Source of the DNA: an uncultured Bacilli bacterium
GTDB lineage: Bacteria; Bacillota_I; Bacilli_A; RF39; UBA660
Length of the DNA: 20,503 nucleotides
Assembly (NCBI GenBank): GCA_947591175.1
Contig: CANQDB010000010.1
Span: forward strand, 1 to 20,503
Direction of reading: 5' to 3'
Shown: positions 13,631 to 20,503 of the stretch, piece by piece
Layout of the letters: every line of letters starts with the position of its first letter
Position numbering within the stretch: position 1 is the first letter of the stretch
The notes under the pieces: model-generated
The model's input: only the letters and a program-made list of their open reading frames with translations
Database searches by the model: none
Told to the model about the DNA's origin: nothing
Made by a program: the position numbers and the translations under genes

Positions 13631-14305
13631 ATGTTGATAAAAGAAATTCCTCTAGAGGAGCGACCTCGGGAAAGACTTAGTAAGTTGGGTAAAGAAAACT
13701 TATCGAATGAAGAATTACTCGCTATTTTATTGAAATCGGGAACTAGAGATAAATCTAGTAAGACTTTAGCACTCGAGTTGTTGAGCGAAGTAGGAGGAAT
13801 CAATAACTTAAAAGAGGCAACCTTATCGTCTTTAACTAAAATAAAGGGATTGGGTAGAGTCAAAGCCATCGAATTATTGGCAACAATTGAACTTGGTAAA
13901 CGAATTTTTTTAGCACCAAAGGTTCCTTTAGAAAAACTAGAAAATCCATACACCATTTGGGATAAAACTAAATATTTATTTGCTGACTCGAAACAAGAAA
14001 AGTTCTATGGTATCTACTTTAATGCTCAACAGGAAGTAGTGTCTATTAAATTGTTATTTGTTGGCACACTCGATCAAAGTTTACTTCATCCTAGAGAAAT
14101 TTTTAAGGAAGCGTACCTCCAAAGTGCTTCCTCGATTATCTGTCTTCACAATCATCCTAGTAATAATGTAACTCCCAGTGAAGAAGACATCAAGGCTACC
14201 AAATCCCTTGCCGAGTTAGGGAAATTAAATGCTATACCAGTAGTCGATCATATCATCGTCGGTTCTAGCCGTTATTATAGTTTTTATGAAGAGGGATTAT
14301 TATGA
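13631..14305 (+). CDS. radC: RadC family JAB/MPN-domain protein
   Basis: 224 residues, the usual length; AGGTGA precedes the ATG. Residues 1-95 form the N-terminal helical and HhH region (RPRERLSKLG near the start; SLTKIKGLGRVKAIELLA). Residues about 105-224 form the JAB metalloprotease-like domain with LHNHPSNNVTPSEEDIKA, giving zinc ligands H173, H175 and D186 in the HxHP-x-D pattern, then PVVDHIIVG. RadC was named for DNA repair, but that role has been withdrawn and the true function is unsettled. The gene is next to mre genes in many Firmicutes, as here. Its TGA stop overlaps the mreC start by four bases (ATGA), so mreC is translationally coupled to it. The family is certain, the function is not. 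Confidence 0.93.
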   Translation: MLIKEIPLEERPRERLSKLGKENLSNEELLAILLKSGTRDKSSKTLALELLSEVGGINNLKEATLSSLTKIKGLGRVKAIELLATIELGKRIFLAPKVPLEKLENPYTIWDKTKYLFADSKQEKFYGIYFNAQQEVVSIKLLFVGTLDQSLLHPREIFKEAYLQSASSIICLHNHPSNNVTPSEEDIKATKSLAELGKLNAIPVVDHIIVGSSRYYSFYEEGLL

Positions 14306-15075
14306 ATTTAAAACGCAAGAAAAAGTTCAAAAAAGAAATACTTATAATTTTACTCTTTGGAGGTATGATTGCTCTTGTTTTTTACTTTGCCATGGACCGT
14401 TCTTATTTTTTCTGGGAACGACCTTTAAAAGAGGTGAGTAATAACATCGGTTCCTTTTTAGAAGAACCTTTCAAAACTAAGCAAACAAATCTTTTAGATT
14501 TACCTTTAAGTGACGAAAAAGAACGAGAAATTAAAGACCTTAAGAAACTCTTAGATTTGAAGTCAACTCTAAGTTCTTTTGCGATTATCTATGCCACGAC
14601 TATCTATCGTAATGTCGACTATTTTAACGAAGTTATCACTATCGATAAAGGCGAAAGTAGTGGAGTCCGTCCCGATATGGCCGTGGTGACTTCTAGTGGC
14701 TTAGTTGGCAAAGTTGAAAAAGTAACTCCTACTAGTAGTGAAGTTCGCTTACTTACTACTTCTAAGGGTATGCAAATATCAGTTTCCATTCTTTCTCAAG
14801 AAAATACCTATTACGGTATCTTGAGTTCTTATGATTATAGTAAAAATTCTTTTTATATAACGGGGATTCCGGCATCTAGTCCAATCGATGAGGGAAGTAC
14901 TGTCACGACTAGTGGTTTAGGAGGAGTTTTTCCGTCCGGCCTTTTTATTGGCACAGTCACTAACACGGTTAACGATTCTTATGGAATTACCAAAACTATC
15001 GAAGTTAAGTCTGAAGCTAACTTTAATGATTTAAAGTACGTGGCTATTTTACAAAAAGAGGAGGCAGCATCTTGA
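14302..15075 (+). CDS. mreC: Rod shape-determining protein MreC
   Basis: 257 residues, slightly shorter than typical. It has a basic N-terminus, one membrane helix at about 14-30, a short coiled-coil (about 64-82), and then the two beta-barrel core domain of MreC, with recognisable VVTSSGLVGKVEKVTPTSSEV, VTTSGLGGVFPSGLFIGTV and the final NDLKYVAILQKE. MreC lies outside the membrane and links the MreB filament and MreD to the wall-synthesis enzymes of the elongasome. The start codon is in the ATGA overlap with radC. The mreD start overlaps its stop in turn (TTGA), so the three genes are one coupled block. mreB is not adjacent. Confidence 0.93.
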   Translation: MNLKRKKKFKKEILIILLFGGMIALVFYFAMDRSYFFWERPLKEVSNNIGSFLEEPFKTKQTNLLDLPLSDEKEREIKDLKKLLDLKSTLSSFAIIYATTIYRNVDYFNEVITIDKGESSGVRPDMAVVTSSGLVGKVEKVTPTSSEVRLLTTSKGMQISVSILSQENTYYGILSSYDYSKNSFYITGIPASSPIDEGSTVTTSGLGGVFPSGLFIGTVTNTVNDSYGITKTIEVKSEANFNDLKYVAILQKEEAAS

Positions 15076-15575
15076 TTATTATTGGTCTCATCATGTTACT
15101 CTTAGAAGGAATTCTTTCCAACTATGTTTCTTATCTTCCATTCTTTTACCCACTTAAATTGTCACTTGTCTTAGCTTTTATCCTGCTTCTTCCATTTCTT
15201 TATCCTGATAAAAAAGAATATCTCTTTGGCTATGTCTTTATCTTAGGACTCGTTTACGACTTGTTCTATACCGATATTTATTTCTTCCATTCCTTTCTTT
15301 TTGGTAGTGCACTATTACTAGTTTTCTTCTTCAAAGAGAAAAGATTATCATCAGGTCTTAGTTACTTAATCTCTTTCTTTTATGAAGCCAGCATGCACTT
15401 TCTTTTAGCCTGCCTTTTGTATCACGTTTCTTGGCATTATTACTTTACTTATATATATCAATATTTCTTTTCCAATAGTATCATCCTTTTACCGCTTCTT
15501 TTGGCCTTTTATTTCTTTCCTAAAAAGATGAATACTAAAACCCGAAAAAAATACAAATTTAAGACTATCCCATAA
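15072..15575 (+). CDS. mreD: Rod shape-determining protein MreD
   Basis: 167 residues from a TTG start inside the TTGA overlap with the mreC stop; GAGGAGG lies eight bases upstream and supports it. The protein is almost entirely hydrophobic, with about five to six membrane helices, a charged loop (FKEKRLSSG) near the middle and a basic tail, as in MreD. It works with MreC in positioning wall synthesis. The assignment rests on size, topology and place after mreC, because MreD has little motif conservation. A terminator follows. Confidence 0.88.
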   Translation: MIIIGLIMLLLEGILSNYVSYLPFFYPLKLSLVLAFILLLPFLYPDKKEYLFGYVFILGLVYDLFYTDIYFFHSFLFGSALLLVFFFKEKRLSSGLSYLISFFYEASMHFLLACLLYHVSWHYYFTYIYQYFFSNSIILLPLLLAFYFFPKKMNTKTRKKYKFKTIP

Positions 15576-15584
15576 TTTCCCATA

Positions 15585-15617
15585 AAGATATCGTAATTAG
15601 ACGATAATCTTTTTTTA
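15585..15617 (+). terminator. Intrinsic terminator after mreD
   Basis: AAGATATCGT (15585-15594) pairs with ACGATAATCTT (15601-15611, one bulge) around AATTAG, ending in a run of Ts. Confidence 0.75.
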
Positions 15618-15686
15618 TACTCTAAATGTAAGCGAGGTGATGTGCTATAAGTTTATAAAGAAATTAAGACCTAAAAAAGATTTTCG

Positions 15687-15695
15687 TGTTATACT
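15687..15695 (+). promoter_or_regulatory. Extended -10 promoter of the two-component operon
   Basis: TGTTATACT (15687-15695) is an extended -10 element (TGnTATACT) with no convincing -35. The start would be near 15702, giving a leader of under 20 bases. Such promoters often depend on an activator, possibly the encoded regulator itself. Confidence 0.5.
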
Positions 15696-15719
15696 ATCTT
15701 TAAAGTGAGTTGATGAAAA

Positions 15720-16379
15720 ATGTACCGAATTTGCTTAGTCGAAGATGAAATTGATTTATCGAACCTCATCAAAGTTTATCTCGAAAAAGAAAACTACGAG
15801 GTAATCCAATTTGACAAAGGAAAAGACGCCCTTAACTATATTGGTCAAAAGGTAGATTTATGGATTCTCGATATTATGCTAAAAGATGATGTAAGTGGAT
15901 ATGATATTATCAAGGCTATTCGCCAAAATAATCAAAATGTCCCCGTAATCTTTACTTCGGCTAGAGATCAGGACTTAGATAAAATAATAGGTCTCGAACT
16001 TGGAAGTGACGACTACCTTACTAAACCCTTTTCCACTAAGGAATTAGTTTTAAGAGTAAACAACATTATCAAAAGAGTATATAGACAAGACTCGCATAAT
16101 ATCATTTGTTACGATGAGTACCAAATTGATTTAGAGAAAAGAATGGTAACTAAAGGCACGACGGAAATTGCTCTTACGACTCTCGAGTTCGATTTGCTTC
16201 GAATCTTTGTCGAGAACTTAACGAAAAGTTTTTCACGCGACGATATATTAACTCTCGTTTGGGGCGAAAATTATTTCGGAAGTGATAGAGCAGTCGATGA
16301 CTTAGTAAGACGTCTTCGCAAAAAAATGCCTAATCTTAAAATCAGTACCATTTATGGATTTGGATACCGCTTATCATGA
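15720..16379 (+). CDS. OmpR/PhoB-type response regulator
   Basis: 219 residues. The start ATG has a weak ribosome-binding site (GTGAG) and sits seven bases after an out-of-frame ATG at 15713. The receiver (1-115) has LVEDE acidic residues, phospho-acceptor D51 in WILDIML, S80 in IFTSA and K102 in YLTKPF. The winged-helix DNA-binding domain (about 125-219) shows LTTLEFDLLRIFVENLTKSFSRDDIL, the recognition helix SDRAVDDLVRRLRKKM, and the terminal IYGFGYRL. It is the DNA-binding partner of the kinase encoded next, whose start overlaps its stop by four bases (ATGA). The target genes are unknown. The receiver is short after D51 (DIMLKDDVSGYD) where most have DxMMPxMDG. Confidence 0.93.
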   Translation: MYRICLVEDEIDLSNLIKVYLEKENYEVIQFDKGKDALNYIGQKVDLWILDIMLKDDVSGYDIIKAIRQNNQNVPVIFTSARDQDLDKIIGLELGSDDYLTKPFSTKELVLRVNNIIKRVYRQDSHNIICYDEYQIDLEKRMVTKGTTEIALTTLEFDLLRIFVENLTKSFSRDDILTLVWGENYFGSDRAVDDLVRRLRKKMPNLKISTIYGFGYRLS

Positions 16380-17656
16380 AATATATTGGTAGTAGACTAA
16401 GTCGGCAATTACTCTGTATTACGATTACCATCTTTGGTATCGTCTTCATTTCTTTAGGTATTGTCTTACCAAATTCGTTAATGCCTTTTTTTGAAAAGAA
16501 TCTTTACAATTACTTAAGTCAACCACTTTATTTTATTGAAGAGGACACTAAAAGTCCAGCTCTCGATACCGAAGTTGCTTTTATTTATCACTATGATAAT
16601 ACCGAAGTTGTATCAGAGAACTTTAATAAGATAATTCCCTTTATCGATAGTGAAGAGTTAGTTCGCCATATTACCAATGGTTATGGAAACTTTAATTACT
16701 TAGGAAAAAAATACTATTATTATAAAATGGAAAATGGCACTCTATCTAAAATAGCGATTACCAATGACTCCTATATTACCAAAATGCGAAGAGAGACCCT
16801 TTATACGATTATTCCCATTATGATTTTAACCTTCGCTTTAGTTGCTTTCATTTTAGTAGGGTGGTCCAGTGTCCTAGTCCGAAAGGTGTCGAAACTAAAG
16901 ACTAAGATCGATCATATTGATGACGACGAATTCGATCATCGAGTTGACGACATGAAGCCAGAAGATGAACTTCATTCATTAGCCTTAGCCATCGAAGACA
17001 TGCGTGTATCTCTTAAAAACCAAGAAGAATATCGAAATCAAATGTATCAAAATATTTCTCATGATTTTAAAACACCTCTCACCGTTATAAAATCATATGT
17101 GGAGGCTGTATCCGATGGAGTGGAAAAAGAAGACCAAGCCCTCCAAGTTATTGCGGAACAAGCCGACAAACTAGAACATAAAGTTCACTCCCTACTATAC
17201 TTAAATAAACTCGATTACATTAAAGATTATAAAAATGTCGAGTTAAAACCTGTCGATGTTACTTCTTTGGTAAATGCTTCAGTTAAAAACTTTAAATTTC
17301 ACCGTAAAGAACTCGAATTTATCGTTTCCTCAGATAAAGAAGTCTTCTTTATGGGAACCGAAGATTTATGGGAAACCGTTATCGATAACCTTTTAGCCAA
17401 TTTTATGCGTTATGCTGAAAAAGTTATCAAAATTACTATTAAACCTAATAAGATCATTTTCTATAACGATGGACCAAAGATAGACAAGGACCTACTAGAA
17501 GTCATCTTTGTCCCATTTCGTAAGGGAATGAAAGGAGAATTTGGGCTGGGTTTATCCATCATTAAAAAAAGTCTTAATTTTATGGATTACGATATTACTA
17601 TTAAAAATCATAAGAAAGGTGTATCGTTTACCATTACGAAAGGAGTTCGAAAGTGA
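16376..17656 (+). CDS. Sensor histidine kinase
   Basis: 426 residues, coupled to the regulator gene by an ATGA overlap, with no separate ribosome-binding site. Membrane helices at about 11-33 and 142-164 flank an extracytoplasmic sensor of about 105 residues rich in Tyr and acidic residues. A HAMP-like region follows (about 165-215), then HisKA with ISHDFKTPLTVIK (phosphorylated H229). The ATPase domain has the N box DNLLANFMRYAEK, a short G1 region NDGPKI and G2 GEFGLGLSIIKKS. The G1 box is reduced, as in many OmpR-partner kinases of Firmicutes that sense antibiotics or envelope stress. It should phosphorylate the regulator's D51. A terminator overlaps the stop. Confidence 0.92.
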   Translation: MKYIGSRLSRQLLCITITIFGIVFISLGIVLPNSLMPFFEKNLYNYLSQPLYFIEEDTKSPALDTEVAFIYHYDNTEVVSENFNKIIPFIDSEELVRHITNGYGNFNYLGKKYYYYKMENGTLSKIAITNDSYITKMRRETLYTIIPIMILTFALVAFILVGWSSVLVRKVSKLKTKIDHIDDDEFDHRVDDMKPEDELHSLALAIEDMRVSLKNQEEYRNQMYQNISHDFKTPLTVIKSYVEAVSDGVEKEDQALQVIAEQADKLEHKVHSLLYLNKLDYIKDYKNVELKPVDVTSLVNASVKNFKFHRKELEFIVSSDKEVFFMGTEDLWETVIDNLLANFMRYAEKVIKITIKPNKIIFYNDGPKIDKDLLEVIFVPFRKGMKGEFGLGLSIIKKSLNFMDYDITIKNHKKGVSFTITKGVRK

Positions 17657-17670
17657 GCTCTTTTTCTTTT
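17643..17670 (+). terminator. Intrinsic terminator after the sensor kinase gene
   Basis: GAGTTC (17643-17648) pairs with GAGCTC (17655-17660, one wobble) around GAAAGT, then TTTTTCTTTT. The stop codon is inside the loop and right arm. Confidence 0.7.
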
Positions 17671-17713
17671 GATAATAAGACTAAATGTGGCCATACTAAA
17701 AATGGTGACTCAT

Positions 17714-18493
17714 ATGAAAGTATTAATAACAGGGGCAACATCTGGAATAGGAAAGGAAGTAGCCGTAACACTAGCTAAAAGAGGTCATTTCGTATATCTT
17801 ACAACGCATACTTTAAAAGAAGCGAAAAAGTTAAAAGAGGAAATCAAAGAACTAGATGGCAAGATTATCGTTTTTAAGTTGGATATTACGAAACCAAATG
17901 ATTATAAACAACTTTTATCTCTCGATATTGACTGTCTAATTTGTCACGCGGGAATAGGTATGGGAGGAAGTCTATTAGATTTATCTCTTGCCGATATCAA
18001 AAAGAACTTTGAAACTAATTATTTTGGAACACTTGCCTTAATAAAGTACCTGTTACCTCAATTATTAAAGAAAGAAGAAGGAAGAATTATTGTAACTTCC
18101 TCCGTTGCCGGAATTATTCCGATTCCATTTTTAGGAAGTTACGCTTCCACTAAAGCCGCTTTATCCCAAATACTTAAGATATTTCGGCAAGAGTTAAGAT
18201 TAATTCCTACTAATTTACAAGTTTCTTTGATTGAGCCAGGTATCTATAATACAGGTTTTAACGACACAATGTTAGACTATCAAAAACCCTTAGTCAAAGA
18301 GTCCAGTTTTTTCTCGTCGCAAGATATTCAAAAAGTCGAAAAGAAAATCTTTCATTTCTTAGGTAAAAATGATTACCATTCGATTGTTAAAAAATTTATC
18401 AAAGCGACTGAATCACCTCATCCTAAAAAGGTCTATAGAGCTCCTTTCTTAACTAGACTGGGTGTTAAACTATATCTTTTATTTTTCGGTTAA
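17714..18493 (+). CDS. Short-chain dehydrogenase/reductase (SDR)
   Basis: 259 residues from the ATG at 17714, five bases after GGTGA. Upstream in-frame starts at 17669 and 17702 lack a binding site and would place a tail before the nucleotide fold. The Rossmann motif TGATSGIG is at residues 6-13, a CHAGIG stands where SDRs have NNAG, N in FETNYFG is the structural Asn, and the catalytic triad is S130, Y143 and K147 (VTSSVAG, SYASTKAA). These enzymes reduce or oxidise a carbonyl/hydroxyl with NAD(P)H. A basic residue after the first strand is not obvious, so cofactor choice is open. The C-terminus is slightly hydrophobic and basic (APFLTRLGVKLYLLFFG), as in membrane-associated SDRs acting on lipids. 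It lies between a terminator and the next gene's promoter. The substrate is unknown. Confidence 0.88.
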   Translation: MKVLITGATSGIGKEVAVTLAKRGHFVYLTTHTLKEAKKLKEEIKELDGKIIVFKLDITKPNDYKQLLSLDIDCLICHAGIGMGGSLLDLSLADIKKNFETNYFGTLALIKYLLPQLLKKEEGRIIVTSSVAGIIPIPFLGSYASTKAALSQILKIFRQELRLIPTNLQVSLIEPGIYNTGFNDTMLDYQKPLVKESSFFSSQDIQKVEKKIFHFLGKNDYHSIVKKFIKATESPHPKKVYRAPFLTRLGVKLYLLFFG

Positions 18494-18505
18494 ATTGGAT
18501 TTCAA

Positions 18506-18534
18506 TTGACAAAATCCTTTTTTTGTGGTATAAT
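18506..18534 (+). promoter_or_regulatory. Promoter of the membrane-hairpin/J-domain operon
   Basis: TTGACA (18506-18511), 17-base spacer, TATAAT (18529-18534): both boxes perfect, the strongest promoter in the window, 31 bases before the start codon. Confidence 0.85.
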
Positions 18535-18565
18535 CTAGCTACTTTTAAGAAGAGGGATAATAGTT

Positions 18566-19345
18566 ATGAAAAACAAGACAGTTGATGAATTAATTAGGGA
18601 AATATCGGCTTTCTATAATGAAATGTTAAACTTTACTAGTGATGATGAAAAAGTCGAAATGGAAATAGAACCTGACTTTTATGGTAAAATAAAAAACATG
18701 TCTTTAAAAGAACTCGAAAACTTAAAAAATAGTACAAAGAAAGCTGTAATATATTCACATGAAGAAGCTCGTTGTATAACTCCATTAATTGCTCGAACAA
18801 AGTCTTATAATGAATTAGTTGCAATAGAAAAGGACTTTGCTCAAACTGAAAAGTCTCAACATCAAAAAGCAACTTTAAAAACCACTTTAGAAAAGAGTTG
18901 CCTAACTGTTCTTACGATTGGTGCTAGAGCCTTTGAAGAGAGTAAAAAAGATCCTTTATCAAAACAAGCCATTGTTTATGATGTAAAATCTCTTCTTACG
19001 TATGGAGCCTTGGGCTTATGTTTCTTAAATCCAATTACCACTATGGGTGTAACTTTATTTTTAAGTTACTTAGGAGTTCGTAAAATAAAGCGCCTTTATC
19101 ATGAAAAATGTGTAAATAAAATAGATGATAGAATTAATAGATTACAAAATCTTTATAATAATGGTGAAAATCAACTAAAAGTACTTACTAAAGATCGAGA
19201 AAGCACTCTAACTCAAAGTAGCCGTTATGAAGAATATTTAAAAGTTATTAACGAAGAAATAGACGAAAGAGTTTCTAAGGAAGAAAGTACTCAAGATCTT
19301 TCTACTACAAAAAAGACTAACAAAGTATATCAATATCGTAAATAA
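18566..19345 (+). CDS. Coiled-coil protein with central membrane hairpin, unknown family
   Basis: 259 residues, ATG after AGAGGGA. Residues 1-135 are charged and helical. Residues about 143-172 form a hydrophobic hairpin of two segments separated by NPITT. Residues 173-259 are a long charged helix ending in a Ser/Thr/Lys-rich tail. There is no signal peptide, so both ends should be cytoplasmic. I do not recognise the family. The next gene's J-domain protein has the same layout (N-terminal soluble part, membrane hairpin, then about 80 residues of coiled coil), and only 23 bases with no terminator separate them, so the two are probably partners in one membrane complex. The gene is driven by a near-consensus promoter, implying steady, high expression. 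Confidence 0.65.
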   Translation: MKNKTVDELIREISAFYNEMLNFTSDDEKVEMEIEPDFYGKIKNMSLKELENLKNSTKKAVIYSHEEARCITPLIARTKSYNELVAIEKDFAQTEKSQHQKATLKTTLEKSCLTVLTIGARAFEESKKDPLSKQAIVYDVKSLLTYGALGLCFLNPITTMGVTLFLSYLGVRKIKRLYHEKCVNKIDDRINRLQNLYNNGENQLKVLTKDRESTLTQSSRYEEYLKVINEEIDERVSKEESTQDLSTTKKTNKVYQYRK

Positions 19346-19368
19346 CATAAATAAAAGGGGAAATTAAT

Positions 19369-20301
19369 ATGGCAGGACAAGATTATTATAACTGGGCTTT
19401 ATCTGAACTTTTATATAAGCCTGGTCTTACTGAAATGGAATTAAAAAAGAAATATCGTGAATTATCCAAAGAGTACCATCCCGATATGAATCCAGACGTC
19501 GACTTAGAAAAATTTAAAGCTATTTCTAGGGCTTATGATGATATCAAAAAGAAAAAGGTAAATCCAAATCTTCATGTTTCTAGTAATAAAAACGTTGATG
19601 ATACTTGGAGTAATGAGCGTAAAGAAGCATATCGTTCGTATGTGAAAAATAATTTACACCTAGAAAATATGTCTACCAGCGATTTAAAAGATTTTCTTTA
19701 CTGGGATGAAAGTGAATTAATGTCACTTAAAAATGCTTACAATAATTATTTATTTAAACGTAACGAAGTTCGAATAGAACAAGTTCGCTATAACCAACAA
19801 ATGATTAATTTAGAAAAAGACTTAAGTATGTACAAGGCCTTGATAAAACCATCTCTTTTAATGAAATGGGTTGAATATTCATTTGGCCGTGTTTGGAAGA
19901 AAGATCTTCCTTTCAAAGAAGTAATTAAAAGTATTGTTTCTGCATCATCCCTAATTACAGTATTAGCCTTTAGTTTTAGTAAAGCAGTTTTACCATTTTT
20001 ATCTATTGGTTTTATTGCTTACAATGTCGCTCGTGAATTAAAAAATAATCATTATCAAGAAGAGGTGTCATCTATTCAATTTATAATGGATAAAACAGAT
20101 AGAGCCCTTGAAGATTTACGCAATCAGGAACTTTCTTTAACTAAAGAAGTTTCATATTATAGTGATAAGAAAAATAAAAAAGAGATCGAACGTGACCTCT
20201 TAAAAGAAGAACTGGATCGTCGAACTAAAAAAAATAGCTCCACATCTTCTTATTCTTGGGAAACTCAAACTGAATATGGTGGATATCAATATCATAAATA
20301 G
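19369..20301 (+). CDS. Membrane-anchored J-domain protein
   Basis: 310 residues, ATG eight bases after AAAGGGG. Residues about 5-60 are a J-domain: helices II and III (ELKKKYRELSKEYHPD, then LEKFKAISRAYDDI) flank the invariant HPD at 37-39, needed to stimulate DnaK's ATPase. The Gly/Phe and zinc-finger regions of DnaJ are absent, so this is a class III J-protein. A helical region (about 80-180) precedes a hydrophobic hairpin (about 188-222), then coiled coil to about 290 and a Ser/Tyr-rich tail. It should recruit DnaK to the membrane. It is the second gene of a two-gene operon with a similarly built partner. A short terminator follows the stop. The J-domain is certain; the client is unknown. 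Confidence 0.85.
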   Translation: MAGQDYYNWALSELLYKPGLTEMELKKKYRELSKEYHPDMNPDVDLEKFKAISRAYDDIKKKKVNPNLHVSSNKNVDDTWSNERKEAYRSYVKNNLHLENMSTSDLKDFLYWDESELMSLKNAYNNYLFKRNEVRIEQVRYNQQMINLEKDLSMYKALIKPSLLMKWVEYSFGRVWKKDLPFKEVIKSIVSASSLITVLAFSFSKAVLPFLSIGFIAYNVARELKNNHYQEEVSSIQFIMDKTDRALEDLRNQELSLTKEVSYYSDKKNKKEIERDLLKEELDRRTKKNSSTSSYSWETQTEYGGYQYHK

Positions 20302-20317
20302 ACCTTAGGGTCTTTTT
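20300..20317 (+). terminator. Intrinsic terminator after the J-domain gene
   Basis: AGACC (20300-20304), TTAG loop, GGTCT (20309-20313), then Ts. Short but correctly placed. Confidence 0.65.
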
Positions 20318-20336
20318 AAATTTTATCAAAAAAACA

Positions 20337-20366
20337 TTGCGTCAATAAACAAATGTTTGATATAAT
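20337..20366 (+). promoter_or_regulatory. Promoter at the right end
   Basis: TTGCGT (20337-20342), 18-base spacer, TATAAT (20361-20366). The transcript would start near 20373 and run into the leader with the sequestered ribosome-binding site. Confidence 0.6.
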
Positions 20367-20399
20367 TTTATTAGGGAATATATTAACAGTTGAGTGCTT

Positions 20400-20415
20400 G
20401 CCTCCGAAAGGAGGT
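20400..20415 (+). promoter_or_regulatory. Hairpin hiding a ribosome-binding site
   Basis: CCTCC (20401-20405), GAAA tetraloop, GGAGG (20410-20414), with one wobble pair outside. GGAGGTG is also the ribosome-binding site for the ATG at 20422, so translation would be blocked unless the hairpin opens. Confidence 0.6.
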
Positions 20416-20421
20416 GGTGAA

Positions 20422-20460
20422 ATGACTAAGAAAGATTTTTTGCTCTCTTTTATCCAATGA
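20422..20460 (+). CDS. 12-codon frame behind a masked ribosome-binding site; possibly a broken small toxin
   Basis: ATG at 20422, five bases after GGAGGTG, encoding MTKKDFLLSFIQ and a TGA. Its start resembles that of the - strand peptide at 2116 (MTKREF). A T6 run (20436-20441) sits early in the frame. Removing one T would join it to a hydrophobic frame ending at 20500 and give exactly 25 codons, the same length as the other peptide. So it may be a broken, phase-variable or misread small toxin gene, a leader peptide, or the start of something cut off by the window edge. I cannot choose. Confidence 0.3.
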   Translation: MTKKDFLLSFIQ

Positions 20461-20503
20461 CACAGATTTGTTTCCGTTACTTTTTATGTTAGGGGATTGA
20501 ATT

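Noticed and set aside
13453..13956. 167-codon - strand frame
   Set aside because: It is the reverse of the SPOR-like and radC genes, both supported by binding sites and domain motifs.
15640..15708. 22-codon frame before the response regulator gene
   Set aside because: The possible binding site GAGG is only two bases from the ATG, and the predicted promoter for the regulator lies inside the frame.
17669..17713. Upstream start for the SDR
   Set aside because: No binding site, overlaps the preceding terminator's T run, and adds residues ahead of the nucleotide-binding strand.
1..20503. CRISPR array, insertion sequence, integrase or rRNA
   Set aside because: I found no regularly spaced repeats, transposase or integrase motifs or rRNA-like sequence on either strand.
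1..20503. Mycoplasma genetic code (TGA as Trp)
   Set aside because: radC, mreC and the response regulator all end in TGA at natural domain ends, and the tryptophans I checked in the reading frames are TGG.

Overview
The window is AT-rich DNA from a low-GC Gram-positive bacterium of the Bacilli/Mollicutes-like gut lineages (RF39- or Erysipelotrichia-like). This placement is inferred from base composition, purine-rich ribosome-binding sites, a SipW-type signal peptide, the radC-mreC-mreD block and a wall-degrading enzyme. TGA is a normal stop (radC, mreC and the OmpR-type regulator all end in TGA), so this is not a code-4 mycoplasma. Apart from a 25-codon peptide gene, every gene lies on the + strand.

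Layout. 1-346 is the 3' end of an HD-domain phosphohydrolase gene. 376-1740 encodes a membrane protein joined to a papain-like cysteine domain. 1770-1843 is a tRNA-Thr(GGU). 1880-2240 is a compact locus that reads as a type I toxin-antitoxin system: a hydrophobic 25-residue peptide on the - strand, a convergent antisense RNA on the + strand, promoters for both, shared terminators, and matching repeats that could pair the RNAs. 2294-2412 looks like a small RNA of unknown family. 2532-3818 is an exported coiled-coil protein with a unique C-terminal domain. 3946-4800 is an HExxH metallopeptidase-like protein, and 4906-6738 an acyl-CoA synthetase-like enzyme.

6800-9968 is a signalling island: a 7-TM hybrid histidine kinase with a receiver, an Ig-like lipoprotein, and an HPt-receiver protein. 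Together they have all the modules of a His-Asp-His-Asp phosphorelay, but no DNA-binding or enzymatic output is encoded here. 10062-12398 is a large exported surface protein with a SipW-type signal, two DUF5011-like Ig domains and a C-terminal module with different codon use. 12475-13050 is a GH73-like glucosaminidase.

13134-15575 holds a SPOR-like protein gene followed by tightly overlapping radC, mreC and mreD (cell shape), without mreB next to them. 15720-17656 is an overlapping OmpR-type regulator/sensor kinase pair, and 17714-18493 a short-chain dehydrogenase. 18566-20301 is a two-gene operon for membrane-hairpin coiled-coil proteins, the second with an N-terminal J-domain. The last 160 bases hold a promoter and a leader in which a hairpin covers the ribosome-binding site of a tiny reading frame. 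That frame begins like the type I toxin-like peptide and may be a broken relative.

The strongest candidate for a previously undescribed system is the toxin-antitoxin-like locus at 1880-2240. The output-less phosphorelay, the J-domain membrane pair and the mosaic surface protein follow. All assignments come from reading the sequence; no database search was run.
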